Assembly: GCF_001580455.1 (NCBI RefSeq)
Contig: NZ_CP010951.1
Coordinates: forward strand, 1,612,001 to 1,676,000
DNA length: 64,000 bases
Origin: Ramlibacter tataouinensis
GTDB lineage: Bacteria; Pseudomonadota; Gammaproteobacteria; Burkholderiales; Burkholderiaceae_C
Direction: 5' to 3'
The stretch's first letter is position 1; the number at the start of each line of letters is the position of its first letter. Under the pieces are notes generated by a model that worked only from the letters and a program-made list of their open reading frames with translations, was not told the origin of the DNA and made no database searches. Position numbers and translations under genes: made by a program. Shown one piece after another: positions 8,697 to 17,300 of this stretch.

Positions 8697-9251
8697 ATGA
8701 ACGCTGACATTGGCACGCCTCCCTGGATGCTGATCCTGCGCGGCGTCATCGCACTGGTGTTCGGCGTCCTGGCCGTCATCTGGCCGGGCCTCACCCTGCT
8801 CTGGCTGGTCGCGCTGTTCGCGGCCTACGCCATCTTCGGCGGCGCCGTGTCCGCGGCCGCCGCGTTCCAGGTCCGCCGGACCGAACAGCGCTGGTGGATC
8901 CCCTTGCTGCTGGGCATCGTCAGCGTCGTGGCCGGTGTGTACGCCTTCATGTACCCGGGGCTCACCGCCCTGGTGCTGATCATCGTGATGGGCGTCAACG
9001 CCGTCTTCACCGGGGCCCTGGACATCGCGCAGGCGATGCGTCTGGAGCGCGGGCGCGGCTTGCTCATCCTGACCGGCGTGCTGTCGCTGGTGTTCGGCGT
9101 GCTGGTGATCTGGGCGCCCGGCGCGGGCGCGCTGGCCTTGGTCTGGCTGGTCGGCTTCTACGCGATCGCCACCGGCGCGCTGATGCTGGCGCTGGGCTTG
9201 CGCCTTCGGCGCCAGCGCGACCTGCGCCCCATGCCCAGCGGCGGGCCGTAA
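8697..9251 (+). CDS. HdeD family membrane protein
   Basis: A 184-residue protein made of about six hydrophobic segments in paired repeats of the DUF308 type (LRGVIALVFGVLAVIWPG, then VVAGVYAFMYPGLTALVL, then LSLVFGVLVIW). This matches HdeD, named for acid resistance in Escherichia coli. It sits in the inner membrane. GATGAGGAG upstream gives a ribosome site 7 bases before ATG. No acid-response partner lies nearby, so the role here is open. Confidence 0.85.
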   Translation: MNADIGTPPWMLILRGVIALVFGVLAVIWPGLTLLWLVALFAAYAIFGGAVSAAAAFQVRRTEQRWWIPLLLGIVSVVAGVYAFMYPGLTALVLIIVMGVNAVFTGALDIAQAMRLERGRGLLILTGVLSLVFGVLVIWAPGAGALALVWLVGFYAIATGALMLALGLRLRRQRDLRPMPSGGP

Positions 9252-9301
9252 CGCCAGCTCTACAGCCCGGCGTTTCCGAGGTTCCTACTTGCCGCATCAG
9301 C

Positions 9302-9318
9302 GGAGTCCTACAGACTCC
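9302..9318. repeat. Short inverted repeat upstream of a small gene
   Basis: Perfect arms GGAGTC/GACTCC around a 5-base loop in the 218-base gap before the 76-residue gene at 9470. It could be a regulatory hairpin or operator, or the end of the hdeD transcript; no T-run follows. Confidence 0.3.
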
Positions 9319-9469
9319 TCTGCCAGCGAGACTAAGCTGTCAGGACTCTGAAAGCTTTCCCCGACCGCTTCACAAATGTGTCACGAGCGGGAATAACGAT
9401 GGTGATTCAGCAACCAGCAGTTAATCAGGCTGAGCACACACAGGCAGTTCAAGAACAGAGAGGACTCAC

Positions 9470-9700
9470 ATGACATCTGGTGACTTCCGAGTCGAAGCCA
9501 ACCATCCCATGGCCGGTCGCTTCCTGCCGGCGCAAGGTGAACAGCAGTATGTCGTTCACGACCGCGCCCTCGCCGTGGCCATGGCGGCCAAGAGTTTTAC
9601 CAAGCCCTCCGGCGAGATCCGGGTGGTGCACGTGCCCACGGGCGAAGTCGTGTTCCGCAAGGCCCCCGGCGGCCGTTCCGAGTTCAGCGACGAACCCTGA
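9470..9700 (+). CDS. Small conserved-looking protein, function unknown
   Basis: A 76-residue soluble protein without signal or membrane segment. A central helix (RALAVAMAAKSF) is followed by two strands (EIRVVHVPTGEVVFRKAP). GAGAGG lies just upstream of the ATG. The overlapping frame at 9480 lacks a start context and gives an Arg/Pro-rich product. No family was recognised. The long upstream region suggests its own promoter. Confidence 0.6.
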   Translation: MTSGDFRVEANHPMAGRFLPAQGEQQYVVHDRALAVAMAAKSFTKPSGEIRVVHVPTGEVVFRKAPGGRSEFSDEP

Positions 9701-9709
9701 GCAGGGCGC

Positions 9710-10441
9710 CTAGCGAAGCTGCTCCACCGCCCCTCGCAGCTCATCTGCCCAAGCCCGGCGGGTGCGGCCTGCTGCGACCTGCGGCGAGCCGAAGCTCACG
9801 ACCGCCGCGATGGGCGGACCGGTCAGGGTTCGCCAGACGGATCCTACGAGCGAGTCGTCGCCGATGTAGCACGGGCTGAAGCTGGGCTGGCCCGTCGCAA
9901 CGTCAACGAAGCTCAACGCCACCGGCTGCACCGGCGCCTCGGCAGAGATGGCCGCCTGGATCAGGTTGGCGTGGAAGGGCAGCAGCTGGCGGCCGTCGCT
10001 GGTCGTGCCCTCGGGAAAGACCGCCAGCACCTCCCCGGCACGCAGGCTTTCGGCCATGTGGTGCACCACGCGCATGGCGTCGCGCCGCGATTCGCGCTCG
10101 ATGTAGAGCGTGCCGGCGCCGGTGGCCAGCGTGCCGATCAAGGGCCAGTGCCGGACTTCCCCCTTGGACACGAAGCGGCAATGACGCGCCGCATGCAGCA
10201 CCAGAATGTCGAGCCAGGAGATGTGGTTGGCCACCAGCAGCACCGGCCCGGCGGCCGGCGCGCCACGCAAGCGCAGCCGGACGCCCAGTGCCTGCAGCAT
10301 GCGCCCGGCCCAGGCCTGCACCCGCTCCTCGCGCTCGAGCGGCGTGAGTCCGGGAAACTCGAAGCGGATGGTGTACCAGCCGCGCAGCGCAAGCGCCGTC
10401 GCTCGCACCAGCCGGCACGCGGCGCTCAGCGAGCCCGGCAC
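9710..10441 (-). CDS. Lysophospholipid acyltransferase (PlsC-like)
   Basis: A 243-residue 1-acyl-glycerol-3-phosphate acyltransferase family member, expected to transfer acyl groups to lysophosphatidic acid or a similar acceptor at the inner membrane. The catalytic HX4D is NHISWLD (His73, Asp78), and FPEGTTS at about 142 is the acceptor-binding motif; YIERESRR gives block III. The start is the GTG at 10441, which shares one base with the pyrX stop (TAGTG), so it is read by coupling in the pyrimidine operon. No better start is seen. Confidence 0.9.
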   Translation of the reverse strand: MPGSLSAACRLVRATALALRGWYTIRFEFPGLTPLEREERVQAWAGRMLQALGVRLRLRGAPAAGPVLLVANHISWLDILVLHAARHCRFVSKGEVRHWPLIGTLATGAGTLYIERESRRDAMRVVHHMAESLRAGEVLAVFPEGTTSDGRQLLPFHANLIQAAISAEAPVQPVALSFVDVATGQPSFSPCYIGDDSLVGSVWRTLTGPPIAAVVSFGSPQVAAGRTRRAWADELRGAVEQLR

Positions 10442-11733
10442 TAGGCTCTTTCGAACGCCACCTGTCCCGCGGCGATCGTGCAGCGCACCTGCCCCGGCAG
10501 GGCGTAGCCGGCGAAGGGCGTGTGCTTGCCCTGGCTGCGCAAGGCCTGCGCGGTAACGGTCCACTCGGCCTGCGGATCGAACACGCAGACGTCGGCCACG
10601 CCGCCGGGCACGAGCCGGCCGGCGCTGGCCTGCAGCGTGCCCAGCGCCGCCCCCAGCACCTTGGCCGGGCGGCTGGTCAGGACGGCCAGCGTGTCGGGCA
10701 GGCTGGCGCCGCTGTCGTGGCCCCACTTCAGCGCCAGTCCGAGCAGCAGCTCCAGGCCGGTGGCGCCGGGCTCGGCTTCCGCGAAGGGCAGGGTCTTGGC
10801 GTCCTCGTCCACCGGGGTGTGATCGGACACCAGCGCATCGACCGTTCCGTCGGCCAAGCCCTGGCGCAAGGCATCGCGGTCGCGCTGCTGCCGCAGCGGC
10901 GGATTCAGCCGCATGCGGCTGTCGAAGTAACCGATGTCGACGTCCGTCAGGTGCAGCGAATGGATGCTGACGTCGCAGGTGACTGGCAGGCCCTGCTCTT
11001 TCGCTTGCCGCACCAGCTCGACGCCGGCGGCGCTGCTCAGGCGGCACAGGTGGACGCGCGCGCCGGTGATCTTCATCAGCTCGAAGATCGTGTGCAGTGC
11101 GATGGTTTCCGCCGCGACCGGCACGCCGGACAGGCCCAGGCGCGTGGCCAGCGGCCCGCTTGCCGCCACGCCGCGCCCCAGGTGCGCGTCCTGCGGCCGC
11201 AGCCACACCGTGTAGCCGAAGGTGGACGCGTACTGGAAGGCGCGCTGCAGCACCTGCGTGTTCTGCACCGGCGTGTCGGCCTGGCTGAAGCCGACGCAGC
11301 CCGCCTCGGTCAGTTCCACCATCTCGGTGAGGGTTTCGCCCTGCAGGCCGACGGTGAGCGCGCCCAGCGGGAACACCCGCGCCTGGTGCAGCTTCTCGGC
11401 GCGGAACTTGAGCATCTCCACCAGACCCGGCTCGTCGAGGACGGGATCGGTGTCGGGCGGGCACACCAGGCTGGTGATACCGCCCGTCACGGCCGCGGCC
11501 ATCTCGCTCTCGAGCATGCCTTCGTGCTCGTGGCCGGGCTCGCGCAGGCGCACGGCCAGGTCGACGAACCCGGGCGCCACGATGCAGCCGCTGGCGTCGA
11601 CCACCTTGCCGGAGTTGTGATTCGCGGCCTCGCCGATCGAGACGATGCGCCCCGCGGCGATGGAGACATCGCACACCTTGTCCAGCCCGGACGCGGGATC
11701 GATCACCCTGCCGTTCTTGATCAGTATCTTCAT
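10441..11733 (-). CDS. pyrX: Noncatalytic dihydroorotase-like subunit PyrX
   Basis: A 430-residue amidohydrolase-fold protein of the class I dihydroorotase group. The zinc-binding HxH of active enzymes (DMHVHLREPG) reads DLAVRLREPG here, with Ala60 and Arg62 in place of both histidines, so it should not catalyse the dihydroorotase step. The N-terminal strand block (ILIKNGRVIDPASGLDKV) and NGDFVSDH-like late block VSDHTPVDED remain. In Pseudomonas and relatives such inactive PyrC' proteins form a dodecamer with aspartate carbamoyltransferase; pyrB lies 28 bases upstream on the same strand, as expected. An active pyrC should exist elsewhere in the genome. Confidence 0.88.
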   Translation of the reverse strand: MKILIKNGRVIDPASGLDKVCDVSIAAGRIVSIGEAANHNSGKVVDASGCIVAPGFVDLAVRLREPGHEHEGMLESEMAAAVTGGITSLVCPPDTDPVLDEPGLVEMLKFRAEKLHQARVFPLGALTVGLQGETLTEMVELTEAGCVGFSQADTPVQNTQVLQRAFQYASTFGYTVWLRPQDAHLGRGVAASGPLATRLGLSGVPVAAETIALHTIFELMKITGARVHLCRLSSAAGVELVRQAKEQGLPVTCDVSIHSLHLTDVDIGYFDSRMRLNPPLRQQRDRDALRQGLADGTVDALVSDHTPVDEDAKTLPFAEAEPGATGLELLLGLALKWGHDSGASLPDTLAVLTSRPAKVLGAALGTLQASAGRLVPGGVADVCVFDPQAEWTVTAQALRSQGKHTPFAGYALPGQVRCTIAAGQVAFERA

Positions 11734-11761
11734 CTTGCTTGTTCCCCGCCTCGCTTTGCCC

Positions 11762-12724
11762 TCAGGCTTCGTTGCCCGCCACGATGCTCATCACCGCCAT
11801 GCGCACCGCGATGCCGAAGGTGACCTGCGGCAGGATGACGCTCTGCCGGCCGTCCACCACCGAGGAATCGATCTCGACGCCGCGGTTGATGGGACCGGGG
11901 TGCATGACGATCGCATCGGGCTTGGCCAGCTGCAGCTTCTCCGGCGTCAGGCCGTACTCCTTGAAGAACTCCTGCGAGCTGGGCAGCAGCGCGCCGCTCA
12001 TGCGCTCGTTCTGCAGTCGCAGCATGATGACCACATCGCAGCCGCGGATGCCCTCCTCCAGCGTATGGCACACGCGCACGCCCATCTGCGCCATGTCGCC
12101 CGGCACCAGGGTCTTGGGGCCGACTACGCGCACTTCGGCGCAGCCGAGCGTGGTCAGCGCATGGATGTCCGAGCGCGCCACGCGCGAATGCAGCACGTCG
12201 CCGACGATCGCCACCGTGAGGTTGGAGAAGTCCTTCTTGTAGTGGCGGATCGTGTACATGTCGAGCAGGCCCTGGGTAGGGTGCGCGTGGCGCCCGTCCC
12301 CGGCGTTGATCACATGGACATGCGGGGCCACGTGCTGCGCGATCAGGTAGGGCGCGCCCGACTCGCTGTGGCGCACCACGAACATGTCGGCCGCCATGGC
12401 CGAGAGGTTGGCGATGGTGTCGAGCAGCGACTCGCCCTTGGAGGCGGAGGAGCGCGCGATGTCCAGGTTGATCACGTCCGCCGACAGCCGCGTGGCGGCG
12501 ATCTCGAAAGTGGTGCGGGTGCGCGTGGAGTTCTCGAAGAACAGGTTGAACACGCTCTTGCCGCGCAGCAGCGGCACCTTCTTCACCTCGCGGTCGCTCA
12601 CGCTCACGAAGCTGGCGGCAGTGTCCAGGATGTGGGTGACGATCTCGCGCGGCAGGCCCTCGACCGAGAGCAGGTGGACCAGTTCGCCGTTCTTGTTGAG
12701 TTGTGGGTTTCTTTTGTACAACAT
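11762..12724 (-). CDS. pyrB: Aspartate carbamoyltransferase, catalytic subunit
   Basis: A 320-residue enzyme joining carbamoyl phosphate and aspartate in pyrimidine synthesis. The carbamoyl-phosphate loop FENSTRTR is at about residues 63-70, KGESLLDT carries the mobile-loop Ser/Lys, and GDGRHAHPTQGLLD supplies the His/Gln site. The aspartate-domain segment LRLQNERM is present. Length fits class A enzymes that need a DHOase-like partner, and pyrX is directly downstream. No regulatory pyrI is adjacent. The ATG is not preceded by a strong Shine-Dalgarno sequence. Confidence 0.96.
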   Translation of the reverse strand: MLYKRNPQLNKNGELVHLLSVEGLPREIVTHILDTAASFVSVSDREVKKVPLLRGKSVFNLFFENSTRTRTTFEIAATRLSADVINLDIARSSASKGESLLDTIANLSAMAADMFVVRHSESGAPYLIAQHVAPHVHVINAGDGRHAHPTQGLLDMYTIRHYKKDFSNLTVAIVGDVLHSRVARSDIHALTTLGCAEVRVVGPKTLVPGDMAQMGVRVCHTLEEGIRGCDVVIMLRLQNERMSGALLPSSQEFFKEYGLTPEKLQLAKPDAIVMHPGPINRGVEIDSSVVDGRQSVILPQVTFGIAVRMAVMSIVAGNEA

Positions 12725-12744
12725 GGATCAAACCGTCCGACGGG

Positions 12745-12798
12745 CCGCCCCTAGGGCGGTTTGCGCCCCCTTGGGGGGCAGAGCAGCGGCGTAGCCGC
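12745..12798. repeat. Three consecutive hairpins between pyrR and pyrB
   Basis: Three back-to-back inverted repeats fill the pyrR-pyrB gap: CCGCCC/GGGCGG (12745-12759, 3-base loop), GCCCCC/GGGGGC (12765-12779) and GCGGC/GCCGC (12786-12798). There is no T-run. It may be a REP-like intergenic palindrome or a processing or attenuation element affecting pyrB. Confidence 0.5.
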
Positions 12799-12810
12799 AA
12801 ACGTGGGGGC

Positions 12811-13311
12811 TCATGTTTGTCCCTCGACCTGGAAACTGAACCGCCCGTCCTCGCCGCGCGCCAGCGCCAGCGACTGGGTGGCCGGCAGTGCCACGCGCGC
12901 CGCGGCGTAGTCGGCCTGCACCGGCAGCTCGCGCCCGCCCCGGTCCACCAGCACGGCGAGCTTCACACTGGCCGGACGGCCGTAGTCGAACAGCTCATTG
13001 AGCACGGCCCGGATGGTGCGGCCGGTATAGAGCACGTCATCGAGCAGGATGATGTGCGCGTCGTCCACCTCGAACGGCAATTGCGTCTGCCGGCCCGCGC
13101 CGGCCAGGCCGCGCGTGGCGAAGTCGTCGCGATGCATGGCCGACGAGATCGCGCCGGCCGCGCCCGGCAGGCCCAGGTCCTTCTGCAGGCGCTCGGCCAG
13201 CCAGGCGCCGCCTGAAGTGACTCCCACCAGCCGGCTTTCGGCCGCACCGAGCTGTTGAACGCCGCGCACGAGCTCGCGGTACAGGGCTTCCGCGTCCAGT
13301 GTCAGTTTCAC
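12811..13311 (-). CDS. pyrR: PyrR: pyr regulatory protein / uracil phosphoribosyltransferase
   Basis: A 166-residue type I phosphoribosyltransferase. The PRPP loop IILLDDVLYTGRT is at about residues 87-99, and SSAMHRDDF is the segment that distinguishes PyrR from other phosphoribosyltransferases. In Gram-positive bacteria PyrR binds pyr mRNA and attenuates transcription; in proteobacteria such a role is less clear and UPRT activity may dominate. It heads the pyrR-pyrB-pyrX group and overlaps the ruvX stop by four bases. Confidence 0.92.
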   Translation of the reverse strand: MKLTLDAEALYRELVRGVQQLGAAESRLVGVTSGGAWLAERLQKDLGLPGAAGAISSAMHRDDFATRGLAGAGRQTQLPFEVDDAHIILLDDVLYTGRTIRAVLNELFDYGRPASVKLAVLVDRGGRELPVQADYAAARVALPATQSLALARGEDGRFSFQVEGQT

Positions 13312-13721
13312 GGCAGGCTCCTCAGGAATTGTTCAAGAATGATCTGTGCGGCCCCCGCATCCGGATCGGCCGCACCCGCGCCCAGCGCTTCGGCCGTGCT
13401 GTAGCGCTCGTCCACTTCGAAGACGGGCAGCTTCAGGCGGCTGCGCAACTGGCGCGCGAACTTGCGGGCCCGGGCGGTATTGTCGTGGCTGGCGCCGTCG
13501 GGATGGAAGGGCACGCCCACCACCAGCGCATCGGGCTGCCAGTCGCGCACCCGCTGCTCGGCGGCCGCCAGCCGAGCGTCGCCCTCGGCGCGGATCGTCG
13601 CCTGCCCGGTCGCCGTGCGCAGCAACCGGTTGCCCACCGCCACACCGGTGCGCTTGAGGCCGAAATCAAAAGCAAGAAAGGTTTGGAAGTGATCGGGGAC
13701 GTCGATGGGTTGCCCCATCAT
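13308..13721 (-). CDS. ruvX: Putative pre-16S rRNA nuclease / Holliday junction resolvase-like YqgF
   Basis: A 137-residue RNase H-fold protein. The first acidic strand is LAFDFGLKRTGVAVG, the middle block VVGVPFHPDG corresponds to the usual VVGLPLNMDG, and VDERYST carries the last acidic residue. YqgF acts in 16S rRNA 5' maturation in E. coli. Two adjacent ATG codons (13721 and 13718) offer the start; the second overlaps the algH stop. The order algH-ruvX-pyrR is conserved in many proteobacteria. Confidence 0.93.
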   Translation of the reverse strand: MMGQPIDVPDHFQTFLAFDFGLKRTGVAVGNRLLRTATGQATIRAEGDARLAAAEQRVRDWQPDALVVGVPFHPDGASHDNTARARKFARQLRSRLKLPVFEVDERYSTAEALGAGAADPDAGAAQIILEQFLRSLP

Positions 13722-14314
13722 GCGTGTCCCGCTTCCGGTGCGAGCATCCAGGCCTGCAAGCCCAAGAGCGCCAGGGCCTTTTCGTAACGCCGCTCGACAG
13801 GCGTATCGAAGATCACCGACAGGTCCGCGCCCACGGTGAGCCAGCTGTTTTCCGCCAGCTCGGATTCGAGCTGACCTTCGCCCCAGGCCGAATAGCCCAG
13901 CGAAACCAGCACCTTGCGCGGGCCCGCCCCGGTGGAGATCGCCTCGAGCACGTCCTTGGAGGTGGTCATCTCCAGCCCGCCGGGAATGGTCATGGTGGAG
14001 GCGTACACCGTCTCGTTGGGCGCGCTGTCCTTGAAGACGGCCTCGTGCAGCACGAAGCCGCGCTCGGTCTGCACCGGGCCGCCCTGGAACACCGGCGTCG
14101 CCGCCAGGTCGTCGCGGCCCAGCGGCAGTTCGACCTTGTCGAACAGATGGCGCAGGTTGATGTCGCTGGGCTTGTTGATCACCAGGCCGAGGGCGCCACG
14201 CGCGCTGTGCTCGCACAGGTAGACCACGCTGCCGGCAAAAGCCTCGTCTTGCAGACCCGGCATCGCGATCAGGAAGTGATGCGTCAGGTTGATGGGAGAG
14301 GCATCGGCAGACAT
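13718..14314 (-). CDS. YqgE/AlgH family protein
   Basis: A 198-residue UPF0301 (DUF179) protein. Family blocks are plain: NLTHHFLIAMPGLQD at the start, GSVVYLCEHSARGALGLVINKP, FQGGPVQTERGFVLH, and YSAWGEGQLESELAENSWL near the end. The biochemical role is not settled; the name comes from alginate regulation in Pseudomonas. It is followed by ruvX with a 4-base overlap and lies 73 bases after chpA. Confidence 0.93.
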   Translation of the reverse strand: MSADASPINLTHHFLIAMPGLQDEAFAGSVVYLCEHSARGALGLVINKPSDINLRHLFDKVELPLGRDDLAATPVFQGGPVQTERGFVLHEAVFKDSAPNETVYASTMTIPGGLEMTTSKDVLEAISTGAGPRKVLVSLGYSAWGEGQLESELAENSWLTVGADLSVIFDTPVERRYEKALALLGLQAWMLAPEAGHA

Positions 14315-14387
14315 AGCGCCATTTTAGCTTTGCCCCCGCCGCGTGCCACCCGGGTGGATGGCGCGCGGGGTTGCCACTTACCCGCGA

Positions 14388-17300
14388 TCAGGCAAGCGCC
14401 GTGGCGCCGCTGTAGTGCTTCACCAGGCCCAGCAGTTCCTCTTCCGAGTAGGGCTTGCCCAGGTAATGGTCGACGCCGAGCTCCTTGGCGTGCTCCCGAT
14501 GCTTTTCGGCGATTCGCGAGGTGATCATGATGATCGGGAGGTCGCGGATGCGGGCGTCGGCGCGGATGTTGCGCGCCAGGTCGAAGCCGTCCATGCGCGG
14601 CATTTCGATGTCCGACAGCACGACGGCGGGTTTCTCCTCGGCCAGCCGCTCCAGCGCCTGCAGCCCGTCGGCCGCCAGGGCGACCCGGTAGCCTTCGCGC
14701 TGCAGCAGTCGCTGCGTCACGCGGCGCACGGTGATCGAGTCGTCCACCACCAGCACCAGCGGGATCTGCGCAGCCCCGGACTCCGCGGGCCCGACCGGCG
14801 CCGGCGTTTGCGCGTCGGGCGCCTGCGGCGACGGCTGCTGCGCCGCGGCGGCGCTCAGGCGGCGCGACTGCTCGCCATAGACGGCGGACAGGGCGACGGG
14901 GTTGTAGATCAGCACTACCGCACCCGAAGCGAGCACCGTCATGCCGGCCAGGCCTGGCAGGCGCGCGAGCTGCGGCCCGAGGTTCTTCACCACCACTTCC
15001 TGGTTGCCCAGCACTTCGTCCACGTGCATGGCAACCCGCTGCGCGGCGCTTCGGAACACCATCACCGGCATGGTCTTGCCCACCGGCTCGATGCTGCGGT
15101 GCGAGGATTGCAGCAGCGCCCCGCACCAGTGGAAGGGCAGTTGCTCTTCGCCGAAAGCGTACAGGCCGCTCTCGTAGGCCCGATCGACTTCCTGGCCGGT
15201 GGCGCGGCGGACGATCTCGACGATGTTGGCGGGCACACCGATGGTCAGGTTGCCGGCGCGGATCATCACCACCTGCGTCACGGCGGTGGTCAAAGGCAGC
15301 ACCAGCTTGAAGCTCGTGCCCTGCCCGGCGGCGGTGGCGGTCTCGATGCGACCCCCCAGCGCGTTCACGTCGGCGCGCACCACGTCCATGCCGACCCCGC
15401 GTCCCGCGAGTTCGGTGACCTGCGAGGCGGTCGACAGGCCCGACATGAAGATCAGTTGGGCGGCTTCGGCGTCGCTCAGCTGCTGGCCCGGTGACACCAG
15501 GCCCTGCTGGAGCGCCTTCTCGCGGATGCGCGCCAGGTTCAGGCCGGCACCGTCGTCGCGGAATTCGACCGACACGTCGTTGCCTTCGTGGTGCAGCGCG
15601 ATCTGGATCGTGCCGGCCGGGTCCTTGCCGGCGGCGACGCGTACCTGCGGCTCCTCGATGCCGTGTGCGATGCAGTTGCGCAGCAGGTGCTCGAACGAGG
15701 GCGTCATCCGGTCCAGCACGCCGCGGTCCATTTCGATCGAGCCGCCGGTGATGTCCAGCTTGACTTGCTTGCCGGTCTCCTTGGACGCGAGCCGCACCAC
15801 GCGGTACAGGCGGTCCGAGATGCCCTCGAACTCCACCATGCGGGTGCGCAGCAGGTCGCGCTGCAGTTCACGCGTCTGGCGCGCCTGCGCGATCAGGTCG
15901 TCTTCGGTGGATTCCACCACGCGCTGGATGTTGCGCTGCACGGTGGCCACGTCGTTGACCGACTCGGCCATCATGCGGGTGAGTTCCTGCACCCGGGTAA
16001 AGCGGTCGAACTCCAGCGGGTCGAAGCCGGCCGCCGAATCCTTGGCCTGCGCCAGCCGCGACTGCATCTGCGTTTCGGCCTGCAGTTCGATGTCGCGCAG
16101 TTGCGAGCGCAGGCGGTCCAGGTTGCCGGTCAGGTCGGACAGCGAGCCGCGCAGCTGGCCCAGTTCGGCCTCCAGGCGGGTGCGGGTGATCATCACCTCG
16201 CCGGCCTGGTTCACCAGCCGGTCCAGCAGTTGGGCGCGCACGCGCACTGCCTGGTTCGCCGAAGCGCGCTGCGGCACGGACTGCGTGGCCGCGCGCGCCG
16301 CTTCGGCGCCGCGCATGGCCGCCACCTGGACCTGCAGGGGCGCCGCCAGCGGCGCCAATTCGGCCGCGGGCGCCGCCGGTTCGGCGCGCATCACCTGCGG
16401 CGCGGCTTGCGGCTCAGGCTGCGGCGAGGCCTCGACGCCGACGGCGGCGATGCCGGCACCGCCGCGCAGCACGTCGAAGTTGGCCTGCATGTCGTCGAAG
16501 CGGTGCAGCAGGGGCTCGATATCGGCGGCGACCGGCTCCATGCCGAGCGTCTCGATGTGCGACTCCATCCGGTGCGCGCGTTCGCCCAGGCGCAGGGCGC
16601 CCGCCAGGCGGGCGCTGCCCTTCAGGGTGTGCAACGCGCGCAGCGAGGCGTCGCGGGCGTCGCGGTCGCCGGCGTGCGCCGACCAGCGGCGCAGCGCCGC
16701 GCCCAGTTGCGGCATCAGTTCCACGGCCTCTTCCTCGAAGATCGGGAACAGGTCGGGATCGACCGCATCGGCGACGTCGATGTCTTCGTCGTCGCCGAGA
16801 TCATCCAGGCGCGACGCCTTGGGTGCGGCCACGGGCAGTCTGTGCAGGGACGCCGCTTGCGCGGCTGCAACGGCCGGTTCGGCCGCGGCAGCCTCTGGCG
16901 GGGCCGCCAATTCGGAGGCCGCCTCGTCCTCGTCGATGCCAAAGGAGGAATCGCGCAGCTGCTCCCGCTTGGGGATTTCGAGCGATGCCAGGGCTTCGAG
17001 GGCGGCGATGACGCCAGGCTGGGGGTCCTTCAGGAAGCCGGCCGCGAACTGGTGCAGCAGCCGCCGGATTTCATCGGCCGCCGCGGTGAAGGCCCGGCCA
17101 TGCAGCGGCGTGCCGTAGGCCAGGCGCTGCGTCTGGCCCAGCGATGTTTCGAGCGCGCGGGCGATGTCCGACAGGCTGTGGAAACCCACGGTGGCGGAAC
17201 TGCCGGCCAGCGCATGCGCCAGGCCCACGGCGGAGTCTGGGACCGGCTGGCTCAGTTCGAGCGCCCATTCGGCGACTTCGGTCGCCAGCCGCCGCGACCA

